64,000 nucleotides of DNA from Sphingomonas sp. Y38-1Y (GCF_032391395.1 NZ_CP135916.1:3441001-3505000), one strand, 5' to 3'; shown: positions 38,186 through 46,448, counted from the stretch's first letter. Translations and numbers: made by a program. The notes: generated from the sequence alone by a model not told the origin.

Positions 38186-38581
38186 TCAACCCCGCGTCGC
38201 CGTCAGCGATGCCGCGACCAGCGCCTCCAGCACCGCGCCATCCACCTTGTCGAGCCGCTTGAGGTACACGCACCCGACGCCCGTCCGGTGCGGCCCCAGT
38301 TGCCCGAGCAGCCCTTCCCGCTCGGGAAAGTCCAACGCCAGATACAGCACCGTCTCCGCCTTGCGCGGCGAGAAGCCGATCGCGCACATGCGCTGTTCCT
38401 TGCCGCCGGTGCGATAGGCGTACTCGCCGCAACCGACGATGCTGGCGCCCCACATGCGCGCGGGCTCACCCGACACGCGCTCGTAAAGCGCGCGGATCGC
38501 GTGCGCGTCGGCGCGGCGACCCGGATCGGTCACGCCGCCCAGGAATGCATCGACGTCCGCGTCGCTGACCTGTGTCTTCAT
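38186..38581 (-). CDS. DUF1801 family protein
   Basis: 131 residues matching the DUF1801 (YdhG-like) domain: DADAVDAFLG-type start (VSDADVDAFLGGV), PARMWGASIVGCGEYAYR (about 42-59), AIGFSPRKAETVLYL and GVGCVYLKRLDKVDGAVLEALV. Function unknown for the family. ATG at 38581. Divergent from the DUF2721 gene. Confidence 0.85.
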   Translation of the reverse strand: MKTQVSDADVDAFLGGVTDPGRRADAHAIRALYERVSGEPARMWGASIVGCGEYAYRTGGKEQRMCAIGFSPRKAETVLYLALDFPEREGLLGQLGPHRTGVGCVYLKRLDKVDGAVLEALVAASLTATRG

Positions 38582-38642
38582 CGCCGCCCTTCCGCCTCGA
38601 GTCGCAGGCATTTTGCGCTTGCCGCGTCATGGGCGCCATCCC

Positions 38643-39134
38643 ATGAAGACCGGCATGGAATTCGGCTTCGTCCTTTCGACCGTCGCGGAGACGATCCAGA
38701 TCGCGATCGCGCCCGTCTTCCTGCTTGCCGGGATCGCGGGGCTGCTCAACGTCCTGACCGGGCGGCTGGCGCGCGTCATCGACCGCGCCCGCGCGCTCGA
38801 ACAGCTCCACCCGCGCACCACCGGGCCGGAGCATGACCGCCATGTGTGGGAGCTTCGCCGCATCGACCGGCGGATCACCGTCATCAACCTGGCGATCTCG
38901 CTCGTCACCGCCTCGGCGATCGCGATCTGCGCGGTGGTCGCGCTCCTGTTCGTCGCCGAGCTGTCGCACCTCAAGATCGGCACCGTCGTGGCGATCGCCT
39001 TCATCGGCTCGATGCTGATGCTGATCTTCGGTCTCGTCAGCTTCCTCGTCGAGGTGCGCATGTCGCTCAAGGCCTCGCACATCCGCGAGGAGCTGCTCGA
39101 GCTCGACCGCGAGCGGCGGCGGCGCGAGGGATGA
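38643..39134 (+). CDS. DUF2721 membrane protein
   Basis: 163 residues with three membrane helices. APVFLLAGIAGLLNVLTGRLARVIDRAR (first 20 about 24-43) and RRIDRRITVINLAISLVTASA are characteristic of DUF2721; the C-terminus is a charged helix (REELLELDRERRRR). Function unknown. An alternative ATG lies at 38655. Stop overlaps the next start (ATGA). Confidence 0.82.
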   Translation: MKTGMEFGFVLSTVAETIQIAIAPVFLLAGIAGLLNVLTGRLARVIDRARALEQLHPRTTGPEHDRHVWELRRIDRRITVINLAISLVTASAIAICAVVALLFVAELSHLKIGTVVAIAFIGSMLMLIFGLVSFLVEVRMSLKASHIREELLELDRERRRREG

Positions 39135-39541
39135 GCGGCAGCCGCCGCGCGCTCCAGGCGGTGGTCGCGATCGCCGCGCTCGTCCCGCTGTCGGTCGCGA
39201 CGCTCAGCCTCGTGCGCGGGCCGCGCTGGCTGGGGCAATTGCCGCCGATCGCCACCGACCTCGACAGCCATTTCCGCTACCTCTCGGGCATCTTCCTCGC
39301 ACTCGGCCTCGCCTTCGTCAGCTGCATCCCCGCGATCGAGCGCAAGGGGCCGCGGCTCCGCCTGCTCGGCGCGCTCGTGATCGCCGGCGGATTGGGGCGC
39401 TTGTGGAGCCTGATGCAGGTCGGCGCGCCCTCGGCGGGGCATCTGGTCGGGCTCGGCATCGAGCTTGGCGTGGTTCCGCTGGTGCTGATCTGGCAGGCGA
39501 TCGACGCCCGCGTCGGCACCGAGGCCGCGCCCGGAGCTTGA
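39131..39541 (+). CDS. DUF4345 membrane protein
   Basis: 136 residues with four hydrophobic segments. DSHFRYLSGIFLALGLAF (about 44-61) and GGLGRLWSLMQVGAPS (about 88-103) are features of the DUF4345 family, whose role is unknown. It overlaps the DUF2721 gene by 4 bases, so the two are likely cotranscribed. A repeat element follows 30 bp downstream. Confidence 0.8.
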   Translation: MSGSRRALQAVVAIAALVPLSVATLSLVRGPRWLGQLPPIATDLDSHFRYLSGIFLALGLAFVSCIPAIERKGPRLRLLGALVIAGGLGRLWSLMQVGAPSAGHLVGLGIELGVVPLVLIWQAIDARVGTEAAPGA

Positions 39542-39569
39542 GCCCGGGGATGCGTCAAGAAGGAAGAAT

Positions 39570-39717
39570 GGTTCACGCAAAGGCGCAAAGGCGCAAAGGC
39601 GCAAAGGGTTGCGCTTGCTGCCGCGGAGCGGCTTTCAGTCGATCAGCGGATGATGAAGGCAGCCGCTTCGCGGCGCAACGCACAGCCTCTTCGCGCCTTC
39701 GCGCCTTTGCGTGAACC
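39570..39717. repeat. inverted repeat with CGCAAAGG tandem units
   Basis: Perfect 17-bp terminal inverted repeats (GGTTCACGCAAAGGCGC at 39570-39586 and its complement at 39701-39717) enclose ~115 bp. The left arm runs on as four tandem 8-bp CGCAAAGG units (39576-39607). Unrelated to the GTTCG/TCGAAG elements. Nothing coding is visible inside. Confidence 0.85.
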
Positions 39718-39765
39718 AACCTCTTCTTCTATCCGGCCCACTGCCTCCCTCAAGCCGACAACGCT

Positions 39766-41301
39766 CTACTCCGCCCCCTCCAGCCGCGCTCCAGCCGCAA
39801 CGCTCGGCAGATAGCGCGGCGCCGGCAGCGCGCCCCGCGCCGCCTCGAACCCCGCGCCGGCGTCGAACAATCGCTGCTCGCTCCACTTGCGTCCGATGAA
39901 CGACAGGCCCACCGGCAGCCCCAGCACCTGCCCCATCGGCACCGTCAGGTGCGGATAGCCCGCCACCGCCGGCAGCCCGCTCGCCGACGGCCCGCCGGCC
40001 TGGTCGCCGTGGACCGGATCGGACAGCCACGCCGCGCCATAGCTCGGGCTGACGATCAGCGCGTTGCCCGCCAGCATCGTGTCGAGCGCCCGGGTCGCCA
40101 GTGCCAGCGACTTGGCGCGTGCGGTCTTGTAGGCGGGGTCGGCGGTGCCGCCTGTCTTCTCGGCCGCCTCGAAGATGTCCTGGCCGAAGAACGGCATCTC
40201 CGCCGCGGCATTCGCGCGATTGAAGGCGATGACGTCGGCCAGGCGGCGCACCTTCACCGCGGGCGGCGTGGTCTTCAGATAGGCGGCGAGATCGGACTTG
40301 AGCTCCATCTTGAGCACGTCGAACTCGGCATCGCCCAGCCCCTTGGTGTCGGGTCGCTCGACCGGTACCAGCACCGCGCCCGCCGCGCGCAGCCGGTCGA
40401 GCGCGGCGTCGAACACCGCCGCCAGCGCGTCCGACATCCCCTCTGGCCGCAGCACCCCGATCCTCATGCCGCGAAGCGCCGCCGGATTCAGCCGCGCGGC
40501 ATAGTCGCCCTTCTTCGCATCCGCCTCGCGCGTCGCCGGATCGGCGGGGTCGCTCCCCGCCATCACGCCCAGCAGCGCCGCCGCATCGCGCACATTCGTC
40601 GCCATCGGCCCGGCCGTGTCCTGGCTGTGACTGATCGGCACGACATGCGTCCGGCTGACCAGGCCGAGCGTCGGCTTCATGCCCACCAGCCCGTTGATCG
40701 CCGAGGGGCAGATCACGGATCCGTCGGTCTCCGTCCCGACGCCCGCCCGCGCGAAGCCCGCGGCGATCGCCGCGCCCGTCCCGCTCGACGACCCACAGGC
40801 GGTACGATCGAGCGAGTAAGGATTGCGCACCAGCCCGCCGACCGCGCTCCACCCGCTCATCGAACTGGACGAACGGATGTTCGCCCATTCGGACAGGTTG
40901 GTCTTGCCCAGCATGACGATGCCCGCCGCCCGCAGCCGCGCGACCAGCGGCGCGTCACGCCCGGTGCGATTGTCCTTGAGCGCCAGGCTCCCCGCCGTCG
41001 TCGGCAGCTCGCGCGTCTCGACATTGTCCTTGACGAGCACCGGCCAGCCATGGACGGCGCTGCGCACCCGCCCCTTCTCCCGCTCCTCGTCGAGCCGCCG
41101 CGCTTGACGCTCCGCATCCGGCGCCACCGCGATCACCGAATTGAGCCGCGGCCCCGCCCGATCCATCGCCTCGATCCGCTGGAGGTAGGTGCGGGTGGCG
41201 GCTTGCGAAGAACTCCGCTCGTTACGCTCCTGCTGCTGGGCCTCAGCTGGACTGATCGTCAGCAACAGAACAGCCAATGCCGTCAGCGGCGCACTATGCA
41301 T
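39766..41301 (-). CDS. secreted amidase (amidase-signature family)
   Basis: 511 residues. An N-terminal signal peptide ([16 protein letters not shown], cleavage about residue 21) sends it to the periplasm. The Ser-cisSer-Lys triad is complete: Lys91 in VLVKDNVE, the Ser pair in [10 protein letters not shown] (about 169-178) and nucleophile Ser195 in [12 protein letters not shown]. Substrate unknown; homologues hydrolyse a range of amides. The start overlaps the KTSC micro-gene by 8 bases, so it is coupled to it and through it to nrdB. Confidence 0.92.
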   Translation of the reverse strand: MHSAPLTALAVLLLTISPAEAQQQERNERSSSQAATRTYLQRIEAMDRAGPRLNSVIAVAPDAERQARRLDEEREKGRVRSAVHGWPVLVKDNVETRELPTTAGSLALKDNRTGRDAPLVARLRAAGIVMLGKTNLSEWANIRSSSSMSGWSAVGGLVRNPYSLDRTACGSSSGTGAAIAAGFARAGVGTETDGSVICPSAINGLVGMKPTLGLVSRTHVVPISHSQDTAGPMATNVRDAAALLGVMAGSDPADPATREADAKKGDYAARLNPAALRGMRIGVLRPEGMSDALAAVFDAALDRLRAAGAVLVPVERPDTKGLGDAEFDVLKMELKSDLAAYLKTTPPAVKVRRLADVIAFNRANAAAEMPFFGQDIFEAAEKTGGTADPAYKTARAKSLALATRALDTMLAGNALIVSPSYGAAWLSDPVHGDQAGGPSASGLPAVAGYPHLTVPMGQVLGLPVGLSFIGRKWSEQRLFDAGAGFEAARGALPAPRYLPSVAAGARLEGAE

Positions 41302-41485
41302 ATTGCTCTCGAATGTAGCTGTTGAAGTACTGACCTTTGGACGTTGCCGCGAGCAGACCTTCGTAAATCGAGAGCTGCACGCCAAAATAGCTGTAGCGGC
41401 CGGATTGCGAAAACCAGATGTCGAGCCTCCGCGACGCTGCGTCATATTCGACGCGGTACATCGCGGAGGAAGCGACCAGCGGCAT
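41294..41485 (-). CDS. KTSC domain protein, 63 aa
   Basis: A one-domain protein matching the KTSC domain (named for a lysyl-tRNA synthetase C-terminal segment): VASSAMYRVEYDAASRRLDIWF, YSYFGVQLSIYEGLLAATSKGQYFN and IREQY, in short pieces about residues 4-60. The domain is probably a small beta-rich binding module of unknown ligand. The ATG begins one base after the nrdB stop, and the end overlaps the amidase start. Not found as part of a synthetase here. Confidence 0.85.
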   Translation of the reverse strand: MPLVASSAMYRVEYDAASRRLDIWFSQSGRYSYFGVQLSIYEGLLAATSKGQYFNSYIREQYA

Positions 41486-41486
41486 T

Positions 41487-42539
41487 CTACTCCGCCGCGA
41501 CGCCGGCGCGGCTGAACATGTCGCCTTCGTCGATCGGGTCTTCGTTGGCCGGCGCGGTCGTCGCCTTCTTGCGCTTGTCGAAGCTCGACCAGACGTCGTT
41601 CCAGTTGCCGCGGGTCGCGCCCTTCGAATATTCGGTCGCGCGCGTCTCGAAGAAATTGGCGTGCTCGACGCCGTTCAGCAGCGGCGTCAGCCACGGGATC
41701 GGGTGCTCGTCGATCAGGTAGATCGGCTTCAGCCCCAACTGCCCCAGCCGCCAGTCGGCGATGTAGCGGATATACTTCTTGATGTCCTTGGCGGTCATGC
41801 CGTTGACCGGCCCCATCTCGAACGCGAGGTCGATGAACGCGTCCTCCAGCCGGATCGTCGTCTGGCACATGTCGGCGATGTCGTCCTTGACTGCGCGCGT
41901 CAGGCACTGCCGCTCCGCGACGAAGGCGTGGAACAGGCGGATGATCCCCTCGCAATGCAGGCTCTCGTCGCGGACCGACCAGCTGACGATCTGGCCCATG
42001 CCCTTCATCTTGTTGAAGCGCGGGAAGTTCATCAGCATCGCGAACGACGCGAACAGCTGCACGCCCTCGGTAAAGCCGCCGAACATGGCGAGCGTGCGAG
42101 CGATGTCCTCGTCGGTGTCGACGCCGAAATTCTGCAGATAGTCGTGCTTGTCCTTGAGCTCACCATACTCGAGGAATGCGCCATATTCGCTCTCGGGCAT
42201 GCCGATCGTGTCGAGCAGGTGGCTGTACGCGGCGATATGGACCGTCTCCATGTTGCTGAACGCGGTCAGCATCATCTTGACCTCGGTCGGCTTGAACACG
42301 CGGCCGTATTTCTCGTGATAGCAGTCCTGCACCTCGACATCGGCCTGGGTGAAGAAGCGGAAGATCTGCGTCAGGAGGTTGCGCTCGTGATCGGACAGCT
42401 TCTGCGCCCAGTCGCGGCAATCCTCGCCCAGCGGCACTTCCTCGGGCAGCCAGTGGAGCTGCTGCTGCCGCTTCCAGAACTCGAACGCCCACGGGTATTC
42501 GAACGGCTTGTACTGCTTGGAGGCTTGGAGGAGGGGCAT
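41487..42539 (-). CDS. nrdB: ribonucleoside-diphosphate reductase, beta subunit (class I)
   Basis: Radical-generating small subunit (350 aa). The di-iron ligands can be read: Asp67 (FTQADVEV), Glu98 and His101 in METVHIAAYSHLL, and a second ExxH in RDESLHCEG. Tyr105 sits four residues after the His, where E. coli Tyr122 lies, so a stable tyrosyl radical (class Ia type) is expected. The C-terminus is rich in acidic residues for docking to NrdA. It is followed immediately by the KTSC gene. nrdA is 1.5 kb upstream, not adjacent. Confidence 0.96.
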   Translation of the reverse strand: MPLLQASKQYKPFEYPWAFEFWKRQQQLHWLPEEVPLGEDCRDWAQKLSDHERNLLTQIFRFFTQADVEVQDCYHEKYGRVFKPTEVKMMLTAFSNMETVHIAAYSHLLDTIGMPESEYGAFLEYGELKDKHDYLQNFGVDTDEDIARTLAMFGGFTEGVQLFASFAMLMNFPRFNKMKGMGQIVSWSVRDESLHCEGIIRLFHAFVAERQCLTRAVKDDIADMCQTTIRLEDAFIDLAFEMGPVNGMTAKDIKKYIRYIADWRLGQLGLKPIYLIDEHPIPWLTPLLNGVEHANFFETRATEYSKGATRGNWNDVWSSFDKRKKATTAPANEDPIDEGDMFSRAGVAAE

Positions 42540-42603
42540 GGGACGGGTCCTTACACGTACGAACGAGGATGATGGATCGAAACGAATGGGGCGGGGCCGA
42601 GGA

Positions 42604-42801
42604 TCATCCCTCGCTGCCCTGCCAGAGTGCGGCGGCGCTCATCGCCAGCACCGCGCCGCCCGACAGCGCCATGATGCCGATCATGCGAAACGCGTAGACG
42701 CGCCCCGGGGACGCGACCCGCGCAAGTGCGGCGAGCAGGCCGATGCCGGTGAGCACTAGGACGCACGCGACGGCGAACATGATGAGGATCGAGAGGCTCA
42801 T
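42604..42801 (-). CDS. small two-helix membrane protein, 65 aa
   Basis: Two hydrophobic helices (about 3-26 and 39-60; SILIMFAVACVLVLTGIGLLA, first part) with a short loop ASPGRVYAFRM. The start overlaps the upstream lipoprotein stop (ATGA). No family recognised. Located between nrdA and nrdB on their strand. Confidence 0.7.
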   Translation of the reverse strand: MSLSILIMFAVACVLVLTGIGLLAALARVASPGRVYAFRMIGIMALSGGAVLAMSAAALWQGSEG

Positions 42802-43088
42802 CGCCGCTCGCGCCACTTCACGACGGTGACGGTCCGCGTCTTGCGCGCGCCGACGCCGAACACGACGATGCCGAGGAAATAGCCGAAGTCGTACCAGCCG
42901 CCATTGTTGGGCACGGCATAGACTGCGATGTCGGGCACGAAGAGGCTCATCACCCACGACACCGGGAAGATGAACCCGTGCCACAGGCCATGGAGGAACC
43001 CCGGCGCGCCGGGCGCGACCGCGCTGCCCACCTGACGCGCGCACGCGGCAAGGGTGAGCAGCAGGGCTGCGAGCGCGAGCTTCTTCAT
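42798..43088 (-). CDS. small lipoprotein, 96 aa
   Basis: A lipoprotein signal peptide (KKLALAALLLTLAAC, lipid-modified Cys about residue 16) is followed by a hydrophobic stretch (GLWHGFIFPVSWVMSLF) and a basic end (KTRTVTVVKWRERR). HGFIFPVSWVMSLFVPDIAVYAVPNNGGWYDFGYFLG-type sequences occur as unnamed proteins in related bacteria as I recall. Translationally coupled to the 65-aa gene. Confidence 0.72.
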   Translation of the reverse strand: MKKLALAALLLTLAACARQVGSAVAPGAPGFLHGLWHGFIFPVSWVMSLFVPDIAVYAVPNNGGWYDFGYFLGIVVFGVGARKTRTVTVVKWRERR

Positions 43089-43109
43089 GCGCAATCCTTG
43101 CGCTCTTTC

Positions 43110-43216
43110 GTCACCCCGGACTTGTTCCGGGGTCTACCGCGCCGCGAGCCTAGCGGCAGGCGGCTTAAGCGGCAGCGCCCGCTGCACGGTGGACCCCGGA
43201 ACAAGTCCGGGGTGAC
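43110..43216. repeat. inverted repeat, GTCACCCCGGACTTG family
   Basis: Perfect 23-bp arms (43110-43132 and 43194-43216; GTCACCCCGGACTTGTTCCG and its complement) enclose 61 bp. Related elements lie at 48041-48131 and 63171-63254. Confidence 0.88.
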
Positions 43217-43291
43217 GGATCGGGTTACAACCCTCGCATCCAATCCCCCGCCCGCTCGTTCGAGCGCCGGACCCCAAAGAGGAGACCCCCA

Positions 43292-43570
43292 ATGGCCGAT
43301 CTCAGCAACATCCGCGAGCATATGGAAGTCATCGGCGCCGACGGCGTGCATGTCGGCACCGTCGACCGCGTCGAGGGCGATCGCATCAAGCTCACCAAGA
43401 AGGACTCGGGCGCCGATGTCGAGGGCGCCGGCGAGGGACAGCATAGCAGTCATCACCACTTCATTCCCGCCGGCCTGGTCGCTGACGTCGAGGGCGATCA
43501 GGTCCGTCTCTCCGCCAATGCCGACGTCGCCGTGACGTTCGAGGAGGAAGAGGGCGGCGACCCGGTCTGA
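43292..43570 (+). CDS. DUF2171 (PRC-barrel-like) protein
   Basis: 92 residues: NIREHMEVIGADGVHVGTVD (about 5-24), DRIKLTKKDSG, a His-rich turn HSSHHHFIPAGLVADVEGD (about 51-69) and strands ending VTFEEEEG. This is DUF2171, a small barrel related to PRC domains, common in Sphingomonas, with no proven role. Good AGGAGA upstream. It is the only plus-strand gene between nrdB and nrdA. Confidence 0.85.
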   Translation: MADLSNIREHMEVIGADGVHVGTVDRVEGDRIKLTKKDSGADVEGAGEGQHSSHHHFIPAGLVADVEGDQVRLSANADVAVTFEEEEGGDPV

Positions 43571-43577
43571 TGCACCC

Positions 43578-43634
43578 CCCTCTCCCGGCGGGAGAGGAAA
43601 GGAGCCGCGAAGCGGCGGAAGGGTGAGGGCAGGT
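43578..43634 (+). repeat. 57-bp flanking inverted repeat, left copy
   Basis: CCCTCTCCCGGCGGGAGAGG, then AAGGAGCCGCGAAGCGGCGG and AAGGGTGAGGGCAGGT. It is an almost exact reverse complement of 44024-44080 (differences only at a few positions) and ends 4 bp before the stop codon of the DUF559 gene. Confidence 0.92.
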
Positions 43635-43638
43635 CGCA

Positions 43639-44025
43639 TCAGCACGCCGCTGGCGAGCGCGCGATGCCGATCTGCCCCGCCCTCGCATTCGCGATCGCAG
43701 CGATTACGCCGTCGACATTGTCGATCACATCGTGGTTCCAGAACCGCAACACTTCATAGCCCTGCGCCTCGATGAACCTCGTTCGCGCCAAATCCCGATC
43801 TTCCGCCTCAGCATGCTGGCCGCCATCGACCTCGATCACCAACTTCGAACCAAAGCTCAGGAAATCCGCGAAATAAGGACCGATCGGGACCTGGCGCCGA
43901 AATCTCGCGTCAGGCATCGCGCTACGCAGCGCACGCCACAGCAGCTTTTCCGCCTCGGTTCCGTTCCGGCGAAGTTCGCGTGCGCGCGGGACCGTTCCGA
44001 TCGGCTGGTTGGCGTAGCTACGCAC
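43639..44025 (-). CDS. DUF559 endonuclease-domain protein
   Basis: 128 residues of the DUF559 family, which shares the Vsr-like PD-(D/E)xK nuclease fold. LLWRALRSAMPDARFRRQVPIGPYFADFLSF (first 20 about 29-48) carries the Asp of the core in YFADF; KLVIEVDGGQH (about 60-70) carries the E-x-D; RFIEAQGYEVLRFWNHDV follows. The GTG start overlaps one 57-bp inverted repeat by two bases, and the stop is 4 bp from the other, so the coding region is almost exactly bracketed. Role unknown; dispersal with its repeats is an inference. Confidence 0.9.
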   Translation of the reverse strand: MRSYANQPIGTVPRARELRRNGTEAEKLLWRALRSAMPDARFRRQVPIGPYFADFLSFGSKLVIEVDGGQHAEAEDRDLARTRFIEAQGYEVLRFWNHDVIDNVDGVIAAIANARAGQIGIARSPAAC

Positions 44026-44080
44026 CTGCCCTCACCCTTCCGCCGCTTCGCGGCTCCCTCCCTCTCCCGCGGGGAGAGGG
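44024..44080 (-). repeat. 57-bp flanking inverted repeat, right copy
   Basis: ACCTGCCCTCACCCTTCCGC, then CGCTTCGCGGCTCCCTCCCT and CTCCCGCGGGGAGAGGG. It mirrors 43578-43634. The inner end coincides with the start codon of the DUF559 gene, and the outer end lies 12 bp from the nrdA stop. Confidence 0.92.
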
Positions 44081-44092
44081 ATTATCGGCAGC

Positions 44093-46000
44093 TTACTGAC
44101 AAGCCAGGCACTCGTCATAATCGGTGCTCTCGCCCAGATCGAACTTCGGCTTCTCGATCGTGTTGTCGGCCTCGACCCCGCCGGCGAAGCCCGCGCGCTG
44201 CACCGACTTGGAACGCAGATAGTAGAGCGACTTGATGCCGAGCTCCCAGGCGCGGAAGTGGAGCATGAGCAGGTCCCACTTCTCGACGTCGGCCGGGATG
44301 AACAGGTTCAGCGACTGCGCCTGGTCGATATAGGGCGCGCGGTCGCCGGCGAGTTCGAGGACCCAGCGCTGGTCGATCTCGAAGCTCGTCTTGTAGCAGT
44401 CCTTTTCCTCCTGGCTGAGGAAGTCGAGATGCTGGACCGAACCGCCGCGCTCCAGGATCGTGTTCCAGACCGCGTCCGAGTTCTTCGACTTGGCGATCAG
44501 GAGCTTTTCCAGATACGGGTTCTTGACCGCGAAGCTGCCCGACAGCGTCTTGTGCGTATAGATGTTGGCCGGGATCGGCTCGATACAGGCCGAGGTGCCG
44601 CCGCAGATGATGCTGATCGACGCGGTCGGCGCGATCGCCATCTTGCAGCTGAAGCGCTCCATCACGCCCATGTCGGCCGCGTCCGGGCACGGACCGCGCT
44701 CGACGGCGAGCTGCATCGAGGCTTCGTTCACCTGCGCGGCGATGTGCTTGAAGATGCGCAGGTTCCACGACTTGGCCATCGCGCCCTCGAACGGCAGCCC
44801 GCGCGCCTGGAGGAAGCTGTGGAAGCCCATGACGCCCAGGCCCACTGACCGCTCGCGCTCCGCCGAATAGCGCGCACGCGCCATCTCGTCCGGCGCCCGC
44901 TCGATATAGTCGGTCAGGACGTTGTCGAGGAAACGCATCACGTCCTCAATGAAGACCTTGTCGTCCTTCCACTCGTCCCAGGTTTCCAGGTTGAGCGACG
45001 ACAGGCAGCAGACCGCGGTGCGATCGTTGCCCAGGTGATCCTTGCCCGTCGGCAGCGTGATCTCGCTGCACAGGTTCGACGTCGACACCTTGAGGCCCAG
45101 GTCGCGGTGATGCTTGGGCATCGTCGAGTTCACGTGATCGCTGAACACGATATAGGGCTCGCCCGTCGCCAGCCGCGTCTCGACCAGCTTCTGGAACAGC
45201 GCGCGAGCGTCCACCTTGCCGCGGACGCTGCCGTCCTTGGGGCTCTTGAGCGCCCATTCCGCGCCGTCGCGCACCGCTTCCATGAACGCGTCGGGGATGA
45301 GCACGCCGTGGTGGAGGTTCAGCGCCTTGCGGTTGAAGTCGCCCGACGGCTTGCGGATCTCGAGGAACTCCTCGATCTCCGGATGGCTGATGTCGAGATA
45401 GCAGGCGGCCGACCCGCGGCGCAGCGAGCCTTGCGAGATCGCCAGCGTCAGCGAATCCATCACGCGCACGAACGGGATGATGCCGCTGGTCTTGCCGTTG
45501 AGGCCGACCGGCTCACCGATGCCGCGGACATTGCCCCAATAAGTGCCGATGCCGCCGCCGCGCGAGGCAAGCCAGACATTCTCGTTCCACGTCTCGACAA
45601 TGCCTTCCAGGCTGTCGGGGACCGAGTTGAGATAGCAGGAGATCGGCAGGCCGCGCCCGGTGCCGCCGTTCGACAGGACGGGCGTCGCGGGCATGAACCA
45701 CAGCTTCGAGATATAGTCGTAGAGCCGCTGGGCGTGGCCGGCATCGTCGGCATAGGCGGACGCCACCCGCACGAACAGGTCCTGATAGCTTTCGCCGGGC
45801 AGCAGGTAGCGGTCCTTGAGCGTGTCCTTGCCGAATTCGGTCAGCAGCGCATCGCGGCCGTGATCGACCTCGACGGCATAGAGCTGCGCGTCGATCGACT
45901 TGGAATCACGCTCCACCTTGCGGGCGGCGGGCGCCGCGACGGCGGGGGCTTCGGCGATGTCAGTGCTGTCGTTCACGTGTGCGTCGTCCCTGAAATCCAT
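44093..46000 (-). CDS. nrdA: ribonucleoside-diphosphate reductase, alpha subunit (class I)
   Basis: Catalytic subunit of 635 aa that reduces ribonucleotides to deoxyribonucleotides. The redox Cys in LPISCYLNSVPDS, the active-site Cys in STSNLCSEITLPTG (about 315-330), SLRRGSAACYLDISHPEIEEF and the C-terminal shuttle pair DECLACQ are present. The length is short and no N-terminal ATP-cone is recognisable, so overall dATP inhibition through a cone is not expected. nrdB lies 1.5 kb downstream, behind four small genes and repeats. Confidence 0.96.
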   Translation of the reverse strand: MDFRDDAHVNDSTDIAEAPAVAAPAARKVERDSKSIDAQLYAVEVDHGRDALLTEFGKDTLKDRYLLPGESYQDLFVRVASAYADDAGHAQRLYDYISKLWFMPATPVLSNGGTGRGLPISCYLNSVPDSLEGIVETWNENVWLASRGGGIGTYWGNVRGIGEPVGLNGKTSGIIPFVRVMDSLTLAISQGSLRRGSAACYLDISHPEIEEFLEIRKPSGDFNRKALNLHHGVLIPDAFMEAVRDGAEWALKSPKDGSVRGKVDARALFQKLVETRLATGEPYIVFSDHVNSTMPKHHRDLGLKVSTSNLCSEITLPTGKDHLGNDRTAVCCLSSLNLETWDEWKDDKVFIEDVMRFLDNVLTDYIERAPDEMARARYSAERERSVGLGVMGFHSFLQARGLPFEGAMAKSWNLRIFKHIAAQVNEASMQLAVERGPCPDAADMGVMERFSCKMAIAPTASISIICGGTSACIEPIPANIYTHKTLSGSFAVKNPYLEKLLIAKSKNSDAVWNTILERGGSVQHLDFLSQEEKDCYKTSFEIDQRWVLELAGDRAPYIDQAQSLNLFIPADVEKWDLLMLHFRAWELGIKSLYYLRSKSVQRAGFAGGVEADNTIEKPKFDLGESTDYDECLACQ

Positions 46001-46161
46001 GACGGCCCCGTTCCTCGTTCGTTCGACTCGGCACCGTCCGGCAATGGTATCATCGCCGCTCGCGTGCGCGAGAACAAAAAGTGACCGCGCGGGAGTGGCG
46101 CGGCGGTGACGGCGAGAGCCCGCGATATGGTGTCGCAGGCGCCTTCATACCAGCCCTTGTG

Positions 46162-46419
46162 TCAGCCCCCTGACGTGGCCCCCACAGATTGTGGCCAATC
46201 GCGCTCGGGCACAAGCGGGTAAATGACGATTAAGAGACTCGGTTCGTCGCTAATCTGAATCGGTTCGCCGGTGGGGCAGAACGCATGATCGGACGCGACG
46301 CGTGGATGTTCCTCGCCTTCTCGAAAGGCAAGTGGGCGAAAGCCCATCGCCAAAAAGAAAGCCGTGGACGAATCATCGTCGCCATCGACGCTTGTCGAAC
46401 CGCGTGGCGGGCGCGACAC
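46162..46419 (-). CDS. doubtful ORF or gene remnant, 85 aa
   Basis: An open frame from a GTG, containing FFLAMGFRPLAF and LLIVIYPLVPERDWPQ. Third-position GC is about 62 percent by count, clearly below the neighbours, and no ribosome-binding site stands out. It may be a decayed or foreign gene, or chance. The surrounding 46001-46448 otherwise holds the nrdA upstream region (with a CCACA-GAT-TGTGG palindrome at about 46184) and the short leader of the M20 gene. Confidence 0.25.
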   Translation of the reverse strand: MSRPPRGSTSVDGDDDSSTAFFLAMGFRPLAFREGEEHPRVASDHAFCPTGEPIQISDEPSLLIVIYPLVPERDWPQSVGATSGG

Positions 46420-46448
46420 TGATCGCGAAATCCAGGGTGGAGGGACGG

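Noticed and set aside
46121..46200. Possible NrdR boxes upstream of nrdA (CGACACCATATCG and CCACAGATTGTGG)
   Set aside because: One shows only a half-match and the other has the wrong spacing for the usual 16-bp NrdR palindrome; no convincing pair.
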